Shown: positions 1 to 8,519, counted from the first letter of the stretch. The stretch is 64,000 bases of DNA from CBDCCV01 sp965215025 (GCA_965215025.1 CBDCCV010000001.1:930001-994000), one strand, 5' to 3'. Program-made: numbers and translations. The notes: generated by a model not told the origin, from the sequence alone.

Positions 1-960
1 TCAGCGCGCGCCCGTGGCATTGACCCGGATGCGGTACAGCTTCGAGCCGGCGGTGATGAAGAGCGTGTCGTTCGCCGCCCCGCCGAAGGTGACGTTCGTG
101 GCGGGCTGCGGTACCGGGATGCGGTCCACGAGCTGGCCGTCGGTGCCAAAGATCCAGAGGCCGCCGGGGCCGGTGGAGTAGAGGCGGCCCTCCGCGTCCA
201 CGGCCATGCCGTCCGCGTTGCCTTCGGCGTCGGGGTCGTCAAGCGTGGCGAAGCGGCGGCCCGTCATGGCCGTGCTGTCGGCGGTGAGGTCGAAGGCCTG
301 GATGAACCCGCCGCGCGTGTCGTTGACGTAGAGGCGGCTTTCGTCGGGCGCGAGGACGATGCCGTTGGGCCGCTCGAAGGCGTCGGTGATTAGCTCGACC
401 TCGCCCTCGGGCGTGAGGCGGTAGACGCCGGAGAAGTCGAGTTCGCGCGCTTCGTCCTCGACGCCGTAGGGCGGGTCGGTGAAGTAGATCGCGCCGTCGG
501 AGGCGACGGCGGCGTCGTTGGGGCTGTTGAGGCGCTGGCCCTCGTAGCGCTCGGCCAGGGGCGTTTCCTGCCCGTTTTCTTCCACGCGCGCGAGGCGGCG
601 CCAGCCGTGCTGCGCCAGGACGAGGCGCCCCTCACCGTCGGCCGTGATGCCGTTGGAGTTGCCCGAAGGCCGGCGGAAGACGGCGACACTGTCGCCATTG
701 GGTGTCCACTTGTAGACGGTGTTGGCGGGGATGTCGCTAAAGAGCAGGTGCCCGTCCGGGTGCCAGTACGGGCCTTCGAGGAACTCAAACCCGCCGGCAA
801 CCTCTTCGACCTGCGTCCCTTCCGGCACGGGCGACGGCGCGGCGCCGGGCGATTGCGCGGCGGCGCTCCCGGCCAGGCCAACGCCTAGCGCTACCCCGGC
901 GAGCAAAAAGAGGCTACGGGTTGAGAAAAGACGTGCGGCGCGGCTGGCGGGGTTTTTCAT
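1..960 (-). CDS. SMP-30/gluconolactonase-like beta-propeller protein, exported
   Basis: This 319-residue protein has an N-terminal signal peptide (about residues 1-35, ending ...GSAAAQS) and then the six-bladed propeller of the SMP-30/gluconolactonase/LRE family. Likely metal ligands are visible: E62 in FLEGPYWHPDG, N148 in LNSPNDAA, N199 in RPNGIVLAPD and D250 in GNADGMAVD. Family members hydrolyse sugar or other lactones, and the signal peptide puts this one in the periplasm or outside the cell. The frame is complete, and its stop is the first three bases of the window, so any downstream operon partner lies outside. The nearest upstream gene is also on the minus strand, beyond an inverted-repeat element. 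The substrate cannot be told from sequence. Confidence 0.88.
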   Translation of the reverse strand: MKNPASRAARLFSTRSLFLLAGVALGVGLAGSAAAQSPGAAPSPVPEGTQVEEVAGGFEFLEGPYWHPDGHLLFSDIPANTVYKWTPNGDSVAVFRRPSGNSNGITADGEGRLVLAQHGWRRLARVEENGQETPLAERYEGQRLNSPNDAAVASDGAIYFTDPPYGVEDEARELDFSGVYRLTPEGEVELITDAFERPNGIVLAPDESRLYVNDTRGGFIQAFDLTADSTAMTGRRFATLDDPDAEGNADGMAVDAEGRLYSTGPGGLWIFGTDGQLVDRIPVPQPATNVTFGGAANDTLFITAGSKLYRIRVNATGAR

Positions 961-1023
961 CGTGCTCCTGTTTTGGATGTCCGAGAGGCTCCGGGGCTTA
1001 AAACCCTAACGAAACCCAGAGGC

Positions 1024-1205
1024 TGTCATTGCGAGGAGTCCCCCCGGCGCCGGGGGAAACTCTGCCGGGACGACGTGGCAATCTCATCCGGTTTGCTCCC
1101 TTGTGAGATGGCACCAATGGGCATGACCTAAAGGCCTCCGCGCTCCCGGAGCCTGCCGGAGTTTACCCCGCCAAGCGGGGGCACCGGGGGTCGCTCGCAA
1201 TGACA
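1024..1205. repeat. Inverted-repeat-bounded intergenic element (MITE-like)
   Basis: A 182-bp non-coding segment begins with TGTCATTGCGAG (1024-1035) and ends with its exact reverse complement CTCGCAATGACA (1194-1205). The inverted similarity continues inward for some bases in a C-rich stretch. Inside are further short palindromes, such as one around the CCCCCCGGCGCCGGGGG run. It fills nearly all the space between the SMP-30 gene and the small tudor-like gene. No target-site duplication is clear. Confidence 0.6.
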
Positions 1206-1228
1206 AGCAGGGGTTTTGCTAGGCGTTC

Positions 1229-1447
1229 TTAGTCTTCCTTGCGCACTTCGCTTTCGAGCTTGAGCACGCGCTGGCCGTCGTCTTGTTCGATGACGAGGGC
1301 GGGATCGTCCTCGGAGCCGTTGCGCGTGATCTCCTTGCCGCTGATCTGGCGCGTGGTCTTCTCCTTGTGCTGCTCTTTGATGGTGCCGGAGGCGCGGCCG
1401 TTGCCCCAGGGCCAGGACACGCGGTCGCCTTTGTTGTAGCTGCTCAT
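1229..1447 (-). CDS. Small DUF2945/HVA1-type (tudor-like) protein
   Basis: The gene encodes 72 residues beginning MSSYNKGDRVSWPWGNG and ending SEVRKED. It matches the short family annotated as DUF2945 or hypervirulence-associated protein TUDOR domain: a KGDRVSW..G.G.A.G.I core, an ITRNGSEDDPALVIEQDDG middle and a basic-acidic tail. The biochemical role of the family is unclear. The open frame extends 45 codons upstream, but that part has shadow composition (Arg/Pro/Ser), so the ATG at 1447 was chosen. It diverges from the WG-repeat gene across 170 bp that must hold both promoters. Confidence 0.8.
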   Translation of the reverse strand: MSSYNKGDRVSWPWGNGRASGTIKEQHKEKTTRQISGKEITRNGSEDDPALVIEQDDGQRVLKLESEVRKED

Positions 1448-1617
1448 GCGTCGGTGCCGGTTGCTGTTTGGGGGTTGCGTGCGGACGGGTACGCTTAGCA
1501 CAGGCGGGGCGTTCGCCGAGCAGCTTCTCAAACTTTCCAGAAGGCGACGGGTATGGAAGAGGTGGCGGTGCCGCCGCCGCACCGCTTCGCATCCGCCCCG
1601 CTAAGCGCTCTTCTCCC

Positions 1618-2367
1618 ATGCCCCAACGTTTCCTCCTTCTCCTCGCCGCGTTTGGTCTTCTGCTGACGGGCTGCGCCGAGGACGCCGAGCAGCAGCCCGC
1701 CGACACCGCCGATGCCGATGCTTATCTCTTCCCCGTACGCCAGGGCGGGCAGTGGGGCTACATCGACCGCAGCGGGGCGATGGTCGTGGAGCCGCAGTTT
1801 GAGGCGGCCTATCCGTTCTCCGAGGCGCGCGCGCTCGTGCGGCAGGGCGGGCAGTACGGGTACATCGACCCCAACGGCGAGGTGATTATCGAGCCGCAGT
1901 TCGAGGACGGCTGGTACTTCTCCGAGGGGCAGGCGCCGGTCAAGGACGGCGGCGCGTGGCGGCTCATCGACGCGAGCGGCGCCGTCCAGAGCACCCTGGC
2001 CGACAGCAGCGCGCCCGGCGAAGCGATGGACCGCCTCGCGCTCGACCCGCGCTTCATGGTCGAGCAGCGCTACCCGTCCAGCGACCTGGAGCGCGTCAGC
2101 GTGGACAGCCTCTACGGCTACCGCAACAGCGCGGGCGAGATGGTCATCGCGCCGCGCTTCGACGAGGCGTGGCAGTTTGCCGAGGGCCGCGCGCGCGTGC
2201 AGCAAGACGGCCAGTGGGGCTTCATCAACGAGCAGGGCGAGTTCGTCATCGCGCCGCAGTTCGAGCAGGCCTGGGACTTCCGCCACGGCCTCGCCCTCGT
2301 GGCCTCCGCCGGCGAGTACGCCTACATCGACACCACCGGCGCCTACGTCTGGCAGCCGGAAGAGTGA
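1618..2367 (+). CDS. WG-repeat lipoprotein
   Basis: A 249-residue protein starting MPQRFLLLLAAFGLLLTGC, a lipoprotein signal with its lipobox cysteine near residue 19. The mature part is built from WG (KWG) repeats of about 30-40 residues, for example GQWGYIDRSG..VVEPQFEAAYPFSE, GQYGYIDPNG..IIEPQFEDGWYFSE, YGYRNSAG..VIAPRFDEAWQFAE, GQWGFINEQG..VIAPQFEQAWDF and a last degenerate copy. WG repeats are thought to form a beta-rich solenoid or propeller; no enzymatic role is established. An in-frame extension upstream to 1468 overlaps the divergent promoter and lacks a signal peptide, so it was rejected. A hairpin follows the stop codon. Confidence 0.85.
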   Translation: MPQRFLLLLAAFGLLLTGCAEDAEQQPADTADADAYLFPVRQGGQWGYIDRSGAMVVEPQFEAAYPFSEARALVRQGGQYGYIDPNGEVIIEPQFEDGWYFSEGQAPVKDGGAWRLIDASGAVQSTLADSSAPGEAMDRLALDPRFMVEQRYPSSDLERVSVDSLYGYRNSAGEMVIAPRFDEAWQFAEGRARVQQDGQWGFINEQGEFVIAPQFEQAWDFRHGLALVASAGEYAYIDTTGAYVWQPEE

Positions 2368-2387
2368 GCAGGCGGGCCGCAGCAAGG

Positions 2388-2454
2388 AACGAGGAGCGGA
2401 AGAATGGAAGAGACGACGATCCCTCCCGCTCCTTAGGTTCTTCCACTCCTCGTT
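2388..2454. repeat. Inverted repeat after the WG-repeat gene (possible terminator)
   Basis: AACGAGGAG (2388-2396) plus GGAAGAA (2398-2404) pair with TTCTTCC (2438-2444) plus CTCCTCGTT (2446-2454). This gives a 17-position stem with one mismatch and a 33-nt loop. There is no clear U-tract, so it could be a weak terminator or a dispersed repeat. A similar pyrimidine-rich stretch recurs before folC (about 4660-4690). Confidence 0.5.
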
Positions 2455-2500
2455 TCCTCGTCTTAACGATCCTCCTCTCACCTCCTTCCCCACAGAAGCC

Positions 2501-4072
2501 ATGAGCACGACGCCGCACATCCTCTGGGTAGACGACGAGATCGACCTCCTCAAGCCGCACCTGCTCTTTTTGGAGAGCAAGGGCTACGACGTGCAGAGCG
2601 TAGCCAACGGCGCCGACGCCGTCGAGCACGTGCGCCAGGAGCGCTTCGACGTCGTGCTCCTCGATGAGCAGATGCCGGGCATGGGCGGCCTCGAAACGCT
2701 CGAAGCCATTAAGGGCCTCCGCCCCGAGCTGCCCGTGGTGATGGTCACCAAAAGCGAGGAGGAGCGCCTCATGGAAGAGGCCCTTGGCGGGCAGATCTCC
2801 GACTACCTCACCAAGCCGGTGAACCCGAGCCAGATCCTCCTCACGTGCAAACGCCTCCTGGAGCGCCAGAAGCTCCAAAGCGAAAAGGCGTCGCAGAGCT
2901 ACCTCCAGTCGTTCGGCCAGATCTCGATGGCGCTCCAAGAGGCGCGCTCGCACGAGGAGTGGACGGACCTCTACCTCCGCCTCGTGGGCTACGACCTGAG
3001 CGTGGAGGGCGACGAGGCCGCGCGCCAGATCCTCGAGGACCAGCACCGCGAGGCCAACCGCGCCTTCGGCCGCTTCGTCGAAGACCACTACGCCGACTGG
3101 ATCGAAGCCACGCGCCGCGAGCCGGACGAGGACCGGCCCGCCCTCTCCCACGAGGTCATCCCGCGCTACGTGCTCCCGCACCTGGGCAAGAACGGCGGCG
3201 GAAAGCCCGTCGTCTTCTTCGTCATCGATTGTATGCGCTACGACCAGTGGCTCGAGTTCGAGAGCCTGCTCCATCCGCTCTTCGCCATCGAGAAAGACTT
3301 CCACTACGGCCTCCTGCCCACGGCCACGCCGTACTCGCGCAACGCCATCTTCTCAGGCCTCCTCCCGCGCGACATCGAGCAGCGCTTCCCCGAGGTCTGG
3401 GCTAAGGGCCAGGACGATGAGCACAGCCGCAACCAGCACGAGGAGGACTTCCTGCGCGACCTCCTCGACAGGAAGCGCTCCTCAGCGCGGATGCGCTACG
3501 ACAAGCTCATCACCACGGACGACGGCCGCGCCTTTGCCCGCAGCGCCTCGGACCTGGCGCAGCACGACCTCTCCGCCGTCGTCGTCAACTTCGTGGACAT
3601 CCTGGCGCACTCGCGCTCGGACTCCGACGTGCTCAAGGAGATCGCGCCGGACGAGCGCGCCTACCGCGCCCTCACGCGCACGTGGTTCGAGCACTCCTGG
3701 CTCTTTGAGGTCTTCCAGAGCCTGGCCCGGACGGAGTGCACCGTCGTCGTCACCACCGATCACGGCGCCATCCGCAGCCTGCGCTCGACCAAGGTGATCG
3801 GCGACCGCGAGACCTCCACGGCGCTCCGGTACAAGTACGGGCGCAACCTCAAGTGCGACGCCGAGCACGCCCTCTTCATCGACGACCCGGAGGCGTACGG
3901 GCTGCCGCGCCACGGCATCAACTCGAACTACATCATCGCCAAGGAAGATTACTACTTCGTCTACCCGACGAACTTCCACCGCTACGAGCGCCTCTACCGC
4001 GACACGATGCAGCACGGCGGCGCCTCGTTGGAAGAGATGATCCTGCCCGTCGTCACCATGCAGCCGAAGTGA
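2501..4072 (+). CDS. porX: PorX-type response regulator with PglZ domain
   Basis: 523 residues. An N-terminal receiver domain (about 1-125) has the acidic pocket D11-D12-E13, phosphoacceptor D55 in VVLLDEQMPG, T83 and K105 in LTKP. After a helical linker comes a PglZ alkaline-phosphatase-superfamily domain (about 230-520) with VVFFVIDCMRYDQW near residue 242 and VVVTTDHGAIRS near 420. This architecture and length match PorX, which with the sensor PorY controls type IX secretion genes in Porphyromonas; PorX PglZ domains also have reported phosphodiesterase activity. No porY lies nearby. The ATG at 2501 follows a long pyrimidine-rich leader; the frame is open further upstream but overlaps the WG gene. 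tsaE follows 12 bp later. Confidence 0.9.
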   Translation: MSTTPHILWVDDEIDLLKPHLLFLESKGYDVQSVANGADAVEHVRQERFDVVLLDEQMPGMGGLETLEAIKGLRPELPVVMVTKSEEERLMEEALGGQISDYLTKPVNPSQILLTCKRLLERQKLQSEKASQSYLQSFGQISMALQEARSHEEWTDLYLRLVGYDLSVEGDEAARQILEDQHREANRAFGRFVEDHYADWIEATRREPDEDRPALSHEVIPRYVLPHLGKNGGGKPVVFFVIDCMRYDQWLEFESLLHPLFAIEKDFHYGLLPTATPYSRNAIFSGLLPRDIEQRFPEVWAKGQDDEHSRNQHEEDFLRDLLDRKRSSARMRYDKLITTDDGRAFARSASDLAQHDLSAVVVNFVDILAHSRSDSDVLKEIAPDERAYRALTRTWFEHSWLFEVFQSLARTECTVVVTTDHGAIRSLRSTKVIGDRETSTALRYKYGRNLKCDAEHALFIDDPEAYGLPRHGINSNYIIAKEDYYFVYPTNFHRYERLYRDTMQHGGASLEEMILPVVTMQPK

Positions 4073-4084
4073 TTTTCCTGGCGA

Positions 4085-4603
4085 ATGGCGAACAGCGGAT
4101 GGCGAACGGGGGCTGAGCGAGTGACCGCTGTGGAGCGCGTGGAGGACCTGCTGCCCACGACGACCGACTCGCCCGAGGCGACGCAGGCGCTGGGCGCTCG
4201 GCTGGCTGAGCGGCTGCGCCCCGGCGATGTGGTGGCGCTCTACGGCGACCTCGGCGCGGGGAAGACGCAGCTTGCTAAGGGGATCGGCGCGGCGCTGGGG
4301 CTGGACGCGCACGTTATCACCAGCCCCACGTTCACGCTCCTGCACGAGTACGACGGCGGCGAATGCTTCCCACTCTACCACTTCGACGCCTACCGGCTCG
4401 ACGGGCCGGACGCCTTTGCCGCCCTCGGCTTCGAGGACTACTTCGACGCCGGCGGCGTGTGCCTCATCGAATGGCCCGCGCGCGTCGAGGCGCTCCTGCC
4501 TGAGCGGACGCTCCGCCTCCACCTCGCCCACGACGGCCTGGAGAGGCGGCGCGTCTTTTTAAGAGGGGGAGAAGAGGGAATAGGTGAGAGGGAGAGTGGG
4601 TGA
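4085..4603 (+). CDS. tsaE: tRNA N6-adenosine threonylcarbamoyltransferase ATPase TsaE
   Basis: 172 residues. The P-loop GDLGAGKT (about residues 54-61), then SPTFTLLHEY and the YHFDAYRLDG/FEDYFDAGGVCLIEWPARVE motifs are diagnostic of TsaE, the ATPase partner of TsaB-TsaD in making t6A at position 37 of ANN-decoding tRNAs. It acts in the cytoplasm. The ATG at 4085 is given as start, but an in-frame GTG at 4121 (VTAVERVEDLL) would remove a poorly conserved 12-residue leader and may be the real start. The tail after residue about 160 (GEEGIGERESG) looks non-conserved. It lies 12 bp after porX and 95 bp before folC, so the three may be co-transcribed. Confidence 0.9.
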   Translation: MANSGWRTGAERVTAVERVEDLLPTTTDSPEATQALGARLAERLRPGDVVALYGDLGAGKTQLAKGIGAALGLDAHVITSPTFTLLHEYDGGECFPLYHFDAYRLDGPDAFAALGFEDYFDAGGVCLIEWPARVEALLPERTLRLHLAHDGLERRRVFLRGGEEGIGERESG

Positions 4604-4698
4604 GGGCGCGACATCAGGAAGACGCAGGGCGGCGGCCTCATCATCGGCTCTTCCGTTCATCGGCTCCTCGTTTCTTCTCTCCCCCCTTTCCCAACGCC

Positions 4699-6006
4699 GT
4701 GCCTACGCAAGACGTCCTCGCCTACCTCCACGCCCTGCCGCGCTACGCCGGTACGGCCGATGCCGCCTACAAGCCCGGCCTGGAGCGGATGCGCGCCTTG
4801 CTCGGCGCGATGGGCGATCCGCAAGCGGCGTTCGAGAGCGTGCACATCGCCGGGACGAACGGGAAGGGGTCCACGGCGGCGTTCGTGGCGGCCGTCGCCA
4901 CGGCGGGCGGGCGGCGCACCGGGCTGCACACCTCGCCGCACCTTTTTCATTTGCGCGAGCGGATGCGCATCGGTGCCACGGCGGCGCCCGAAGATTGGCT
5001 CGCCGAGGCCGTGGCCCGCTTCCGCCCCGACTTCGACGCCGTAGCGCCGAGCTTTTTCGAGGCCACCACGGCGCTGAGCCTTTTGTATTTTGCTGAGCGT
5101 GCCGTGGACCTGGCCGTGGTCGAGGTCGGCCTGGGCGGGCGCCTGGATGCGACGAACGTGCTGCGCCCGGCCCTCGCGCTCATCACCACCATCGGCCTGG
5201 AGCACACGGACATCCTGGGCGATACGCTCGGCGCCATCGCGCGCGAGAAGGCCGGCATCGTCAAACCGGGCGTGCCCGTGCTTACGGCGGTGGAAAATCC
5301 AGAGGCGCTGTCCGCGATCCGCGCGGTGGCCGAGGCGCAGGGGGCGCCGCTCATCCGCGTGCAGGAGGCGGCGCGCGTCCTGCGCGCGGAAAGGGCGCCC
5401 GACGGCTTCACGCTCGACATCGAAACGGAGCGGCGCCGGTACGAGGGGCTGCGCCTCGGCCTCGCCGGTGCGCATCAGATAGGGAACGCGCGCCTGGCCC
5501 TCTGCGCCGCCGAGCGGCTTGGCCTCGGCGAAGGCGCCATCCGCACCGGGCTGCGCGAGGTGAAGCACCTCGCCGGCCTGCGCGGGCGCGGCGAGGTGCT
5601 TGGAGAAAATCCGCTCGTCGTGGCCGACGTGGCGCACAACGCCGACGGGCTGGCCGCCGCCCTCGCGCTCGCCAAGCGGCAGGCGGACGGGGGCCGCCTC
5701 ACCGTCCTCTTCGGCGCGATGCGCGACAAAGATGTGGCGGTGATGACCGCGCTCCTGGCTAAGGCCGGCGCCACGGTCATCCCCGCCCACCTCGACGCCG
5801 AGCGCGCGTTGCGGGCTGAGGAGGTGGCGCGGCTGCTCGAAGCGCGAGGCGTGCGCACCGAGGCACCGGCGTCGGTGCCGGAGGGGGTGGCGCGCTTTCG
5901 GCAACGGGCGGCGGCGGGCGACGCGCTTCTCATCACCGGCTCGCACGTGACCGTGGCGGCGCTAGGTGAGGCGGCGTTCGAGACCGCACTGCCAAGAGGG
6001 ACGTGA
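4699..6006 (+). CDS. folC: Bifunctional folylpolyglutamate/dihydrofolate synthase FolC
   Basis: 435 residues from a GTG start (VPTQDVLAYLHALPRYAG). The Mur-ligase-like ATP-binding loop GTNGKGS is at residues 52-58, followed by TGLHTSPHL, VEVGLGGRLDATNV, ITTIGLEHTDILGDTLGAIAREKAGIVKPGVP and a C-terminal ligase domain with DVAHNADGL. These are the standard FolC motifs: ATP-dependent addition of glutamate to dihydropteroate and folates. The frame is open for 33 further codons upstream, but that part has shadow-like composition and no ATG that keeps the family N-terminus. GTG follows a C/T-rich leader, as seen before porX. Confidence 0.92.
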   Translation: MPTQDVLAYLHALPRYAGTADAAYKPGLERMRALLGAMGDPQAAFESVHIAGTNGKGSTAAFVAAVATAGGRRTGLHTSPHLFHLRERMRIGATAAPEDWLAEAVARFRPDFDAVAPSFFEATTALSLLYFAERAVDLAVVEVGLGGRLDATNVLRPALALITTIGLEHTDILGDTLGAIAREKAGIVKPGVPVLTAVENPEALSAIRAVAEAQGAPLIRVQEAARVLRAERAPDGFTLDIETERRRYEGLRLGLAGAHQIGNARLALCAAERLGLGEGAIRTGLREVKHLAGLRGRGEVLGENPLVVADVAHNADGLAAALALAKRQADGGRLTVLFGAMRDKDVAVMTALLAKAGATVIPAHLDAERALRAEEVARLLEARGVRTEAPASVPEGVARFRQRAAAGDALLITGSHVTVAALGEAAFETALPRGT

Positions 6007-6069
6007 CGGACCGGGACCATCACGCCCTGCGTCCGTTGCGGCCGCTGGTTGTGCGGCTCTTCTGCGCGT

Positions 6070-6342
6070 TTACTCGCCGCGCCGCCCTTTTTCGTAAGTC
6101 CGATACAGCTCTTCGTGGTCTTCCGCGTACAGCTCCACATATCCGCAGTGGCCACACAGGCGAGCGTAGACCGATCCCCCTTTTCTGCCCTTCAGCAGCA
6201 CCGCTTCAGGACGCTCTTGCACCTGGACGGTTAGGCTGAAAAGGGGGTAGTTGGCTGCCCCGCGGTCGAGGATGCGTGCCTTGGGGACCACTTCTTCAGA
6301 TCCACACCGTGAACACGAACTACCAGGGCGTTGCTTTTCCAT
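6070..6342 (-). CDS. Small zinc-ribbon protein
   Basis: 90 residues with two paired-cysteine knuckles: CSRCGSEE near residue 10 and CGHCGYVELY near residue 63, separated by a beta-rich stretch. This is the layout of the predicted nucleic-acid-binding zinc-ribbon proteins of COG3478 type. The function is unknown. It converges with folC (63-bp gap) and lies 26 bp downstream of the M23-like gene on the same strand, so it may be the last gene of that transcript. Confidence 0.75.
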   Translation of the reverse strand: MEKQRPGSSCSRCGSEEVVPKARILDRGAANYPLFSLTVQVQERPEAVLLKGRKGGSVYARLCGHCGYVELYAEDHEELYRTYEKGRRGE

Positions 6343-6368
6343 GACGTACTCGATGTTGTGGTGAGCGG

Positions 6369-7586
6369 TCAGCGAATCTCAACGACCATGTTTTCCAGCG
6401 GGATCTCTTGAGATACTGCTCGTGCCGGGCGCGCGGGGTGCGGCGTCCACGGCACGCCCTGCAACGCCTGGGGCAACGAGTCGAGACGCCCGATCAGCTC
6501 AAAGGAAGACAATGCGAAGGGGCGCCCTTCCCCTTTTAGCGGATCAGGACGGTCCTCAACGTGAAAGTGGAGGTGAGGGGCGAGCGAGTGTCCGGAGTTT
6601 CCGATGCGCCCGATCTCTTGGCCTGCTTGAACGGAGGCGCCTTCTTCAACGGAGATCGAACCAGGACGCAGGTGGGCGTACACCGCGAAGCGTCCATCTC
6701 CTATGTCTACGACCACCGTGTTCCCCGCCACCGTCTCTGGGGTGAACGGAACGGCGGGCTTCCCGGAGAGCGGAGGGGTCTCCGGCAGGCCGTCGCGCAC
6801 GAGCACGACCTTGCCGGAGGCGGCGGCCAAGACGGGCTGATCGTAGCTGAACCAGCTCGCGTTCTCCTGAGGGTCTCCCTCGAAGAAGCGCCCCGCTTCT
6901 CCCAACCGTACCCAATCGACGGCGAACCGCTCCGGCACCCGCGCCTTGCCCTCCAACACCACGAGGGCGCGCCTGTGGCCCGAACGGTTTGACGGAGCGC
7001 GCACGGTCACCCATCGCCCTGCACCCACAGGGGCTTCGATGGAGGGTGGTGATCCGGCGGCGACGGGAAGAGGAGCGGTGCGCAACGTGTCGGGCCTGCG
7101 CTCAGCGCCCGCACTGAAAGCGAACTCGTGGAGGAGCGCGCGCGGCAGCGGCGTCTGGGGGGCGAGCGTGACCCACTGATACAGGACGCCGCGCGCGCCC
7201 GGAGGAAGCACCACCACGGGCTGCGCCGGGCGGGCCGCTCGGCCAACGACCCAAAAACGACGCGCTACGTCGCCGGCCCCGCTCGAAGCAAGCTCGGTGG
7301 CCGGGTGATCTGCGTCACGCACCCGCAGGTGCTCGAGTCTCAACGAGTCACCCCCGAAGTTGGTCACGTGCAGCTCATAGACGAGGTGCTGCCGCCCAAT
7401 CGCCTGGACGGAGGCAGGCGGATGCGCGACGCGGACCTCCACGGCGGTCGGCGTCAGTTGCTGCGCGCTCACCGTGGAAGCGCACGCTGGAAGGAGTAGG
7501 ACGGAAACCGCACAGCAAGCCAGCCTGCTAAAGCGTAGAGGCCGGGCCTTGCGCCTGGAGAGGGCAAAAGCATAGGAGCCTTTCAT
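6369..7586 (-). CDS. M23-like peptidase-fold protein, exported, partial metal site
   Basis: 405 residues. A long basic leader precedes a hydrophobic segment ending LLLPACASTVSAQQ, so it is either a lipoprotein (Cys about 34) or a secreted protein. Residues about 50-200 form a beta-rich domain of unknown type. Residues about 235-360 resemble the LytM/M23 fold: PVLAAASGKVVLV, GNTVVVDIGDGRFAVYAHL, GQEIGRIGNSGHSLAPHLHFHVED, with HLHFH at 338-342. The first zinc-ligand motif of active M23 enzymes (HxxxD before the A..G.V strand) is not visible; the matching place reads WFSYDQPVLAA. It may therefore be a non-catalytic or divergent member. Short direct repeats of CATAGGAGCC lie around the start codon. 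Confidence 0.75.
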   Translation of the reverse strand: MKGSYAFALSRRKARPLRFSRLACCAVSVLLLPACASTVSAQQLTPTAVEVRVAHPPASVQAIGRQHLVYELHVTNFGGDSLRLEHLRVRDADHPATELASSGAGDVARRFWVVGRAARPAQPVVVLPPGARGVLYQWVTLAPQTPLPRALLHEFAFSAGAERRPDTLRTAPLPVAAGSPPSIEAPVGAGRWVTVRAPSNRSGHRRALVVLEGKARVPERFAVDWVRLGEAGRFFEGDPQENASWFSYDQPVLAAASGKVVLVRDGLPETPPLSGKPAVPFTPETVAGNTVVVDIGDGRFAVYAHLRPGSISVEEGASVQAGQEIGRIGNSGHSLAPHLHFHVEDRPDPLKGEGRPFALSSFELIGRLDSLPQALQGVPWTPHPARPARAVSQEIPLENMVVEIR

Positions 7587-7739
7587 AGGAGCCTCGATGT
7601 CGATGCGTGAAACAGGGATGCGAAACCACTTCCTGTTTCGTCCGCCGACCTCCGCTTGTTGCCCCTACGAAAGTATGGAAAAGGTATGGTTCGGCTTTCC
7701 AAGGCCGTGCGCGCAGCCTTGCGCGTCCTCTCGGTTCAC

Positions 7740-8519
7740 CTACAGAGGGGGCAGCAAACCTTCCTGGCGCGCGCGCCGCACCGCCTCCGTCCGGCGCCTT
7801 ACCCCCAGCTTCCGGTAGAGCTGAGAGGCATACATCTTGATCGTGGGGACCGAGAGGTAGAGGCGGTCAGCGATCTCCTGGTTGGAAAGGCCCGCCGCGA
7901 TGAGTTCCAGGACTTCCCGCTCCCGCTCCAGTAGCGGCTCAAGCTCCGCCTGCGCCAAGGCGGGAAGCGGAGGTTTGAGGTCGTTGGCACGACCACTGAC
8001 GCCGGACGCCCCTGAACCGGAGGTGGAAGAAACAGAAGAACACGGCGCGGCCCCAAGGAAGACGTTAGAATGCCGCGCGTAGTAGACGCGGTACGAATCT
8101 CCTTCCTGAAGTCGAAAAAACGCATCCTGATTCACCGAGAACCGATGTCCCCCGCAACGGACGCTGTAGCGAAGAAAGCGGATAATCCCCGGCGTCGAAG
8201 ACAGCTGGTGAGATACCACACCCGTCACCGAATCAAGATGGCCCTCCCGCAGGTCACGGCAAATCCGACCGTACCGCCGGCAGGTACGACTTAGCAGCGC
8301 GAGCCAGAAGACGGCAAAGGCGCTGCCAATCCAGAAGGGTCCGCGAGCGCCGAAGGAAGGATAGGCGACTTTGATTGCCACGGCGACGGCCACCAGCGCA
8401 AGCAGGACGAAGAAGCCGGCACAGCCGGCCAAGTTCAGCAAGCGGTGTCTGCGAAGCTCGCTTCGCTGCTTCTCACTGATAACTCCACTTTCATTCGACG
8501 CCACGTCTTCGCTCGTCAT
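7740..8519 (-). CDS. Membrane-anchored LuxR-type regulator
   Basis: 259 residues. Two transmembrane helices (about 27-52 and 57-78) are followed by a soluble middle part (about 80-185) with a beta-rich, PH-like look (SVTGVVSHQL, FSVNQDAFFRLQEGDSYRVYY), a Ser/Gly linker, and a C-terminal LuxR/GerE helix-turn-helix (about 194-259: LEREREVLELIAAGLSNQEIADRLYLSVPTIKMYASQLYRKLGV). There is no receiver or PAS domain. The middle domain is not recognised. The ATG at 8519 lies 17 bp after the glycosyltransferase stop; an upstream in-frame ATG at 8588 would overlap that gene and adds only Pro/Arg-rich residues. Confidence 0.8.
   Translation of the reverse strand: MTSEDVASNESGVISEKQRSELRRHRLLNLAGCAGFFVLLALVAVAVAIKVAYPSFGARGPFWIGSAFAVFWLALLSRTCRRYGRICRDLREGHLDSVTGVVSHQLSSTPGIIRFLRYSVRCGGHRFSVNQDAFFRLQEGDSYRVYYARHSNVFLGAAPCSSVSSTSGSGASGVSGRANDLKPPLPALAQAELEPLLEREREVLELIAAGLSNQEIADRLYLSVPTIKMYASQLYRKLGVRRRTEAVRRARQEGLLPPL

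Noticed and set aside
2501..4072. PglZ domain as a sign of a BREX phage-defence locus
   Set aside because: The receiver-PglZ architecture and length are those of PorX; no brxC, pglX or brxL gene is nearby.
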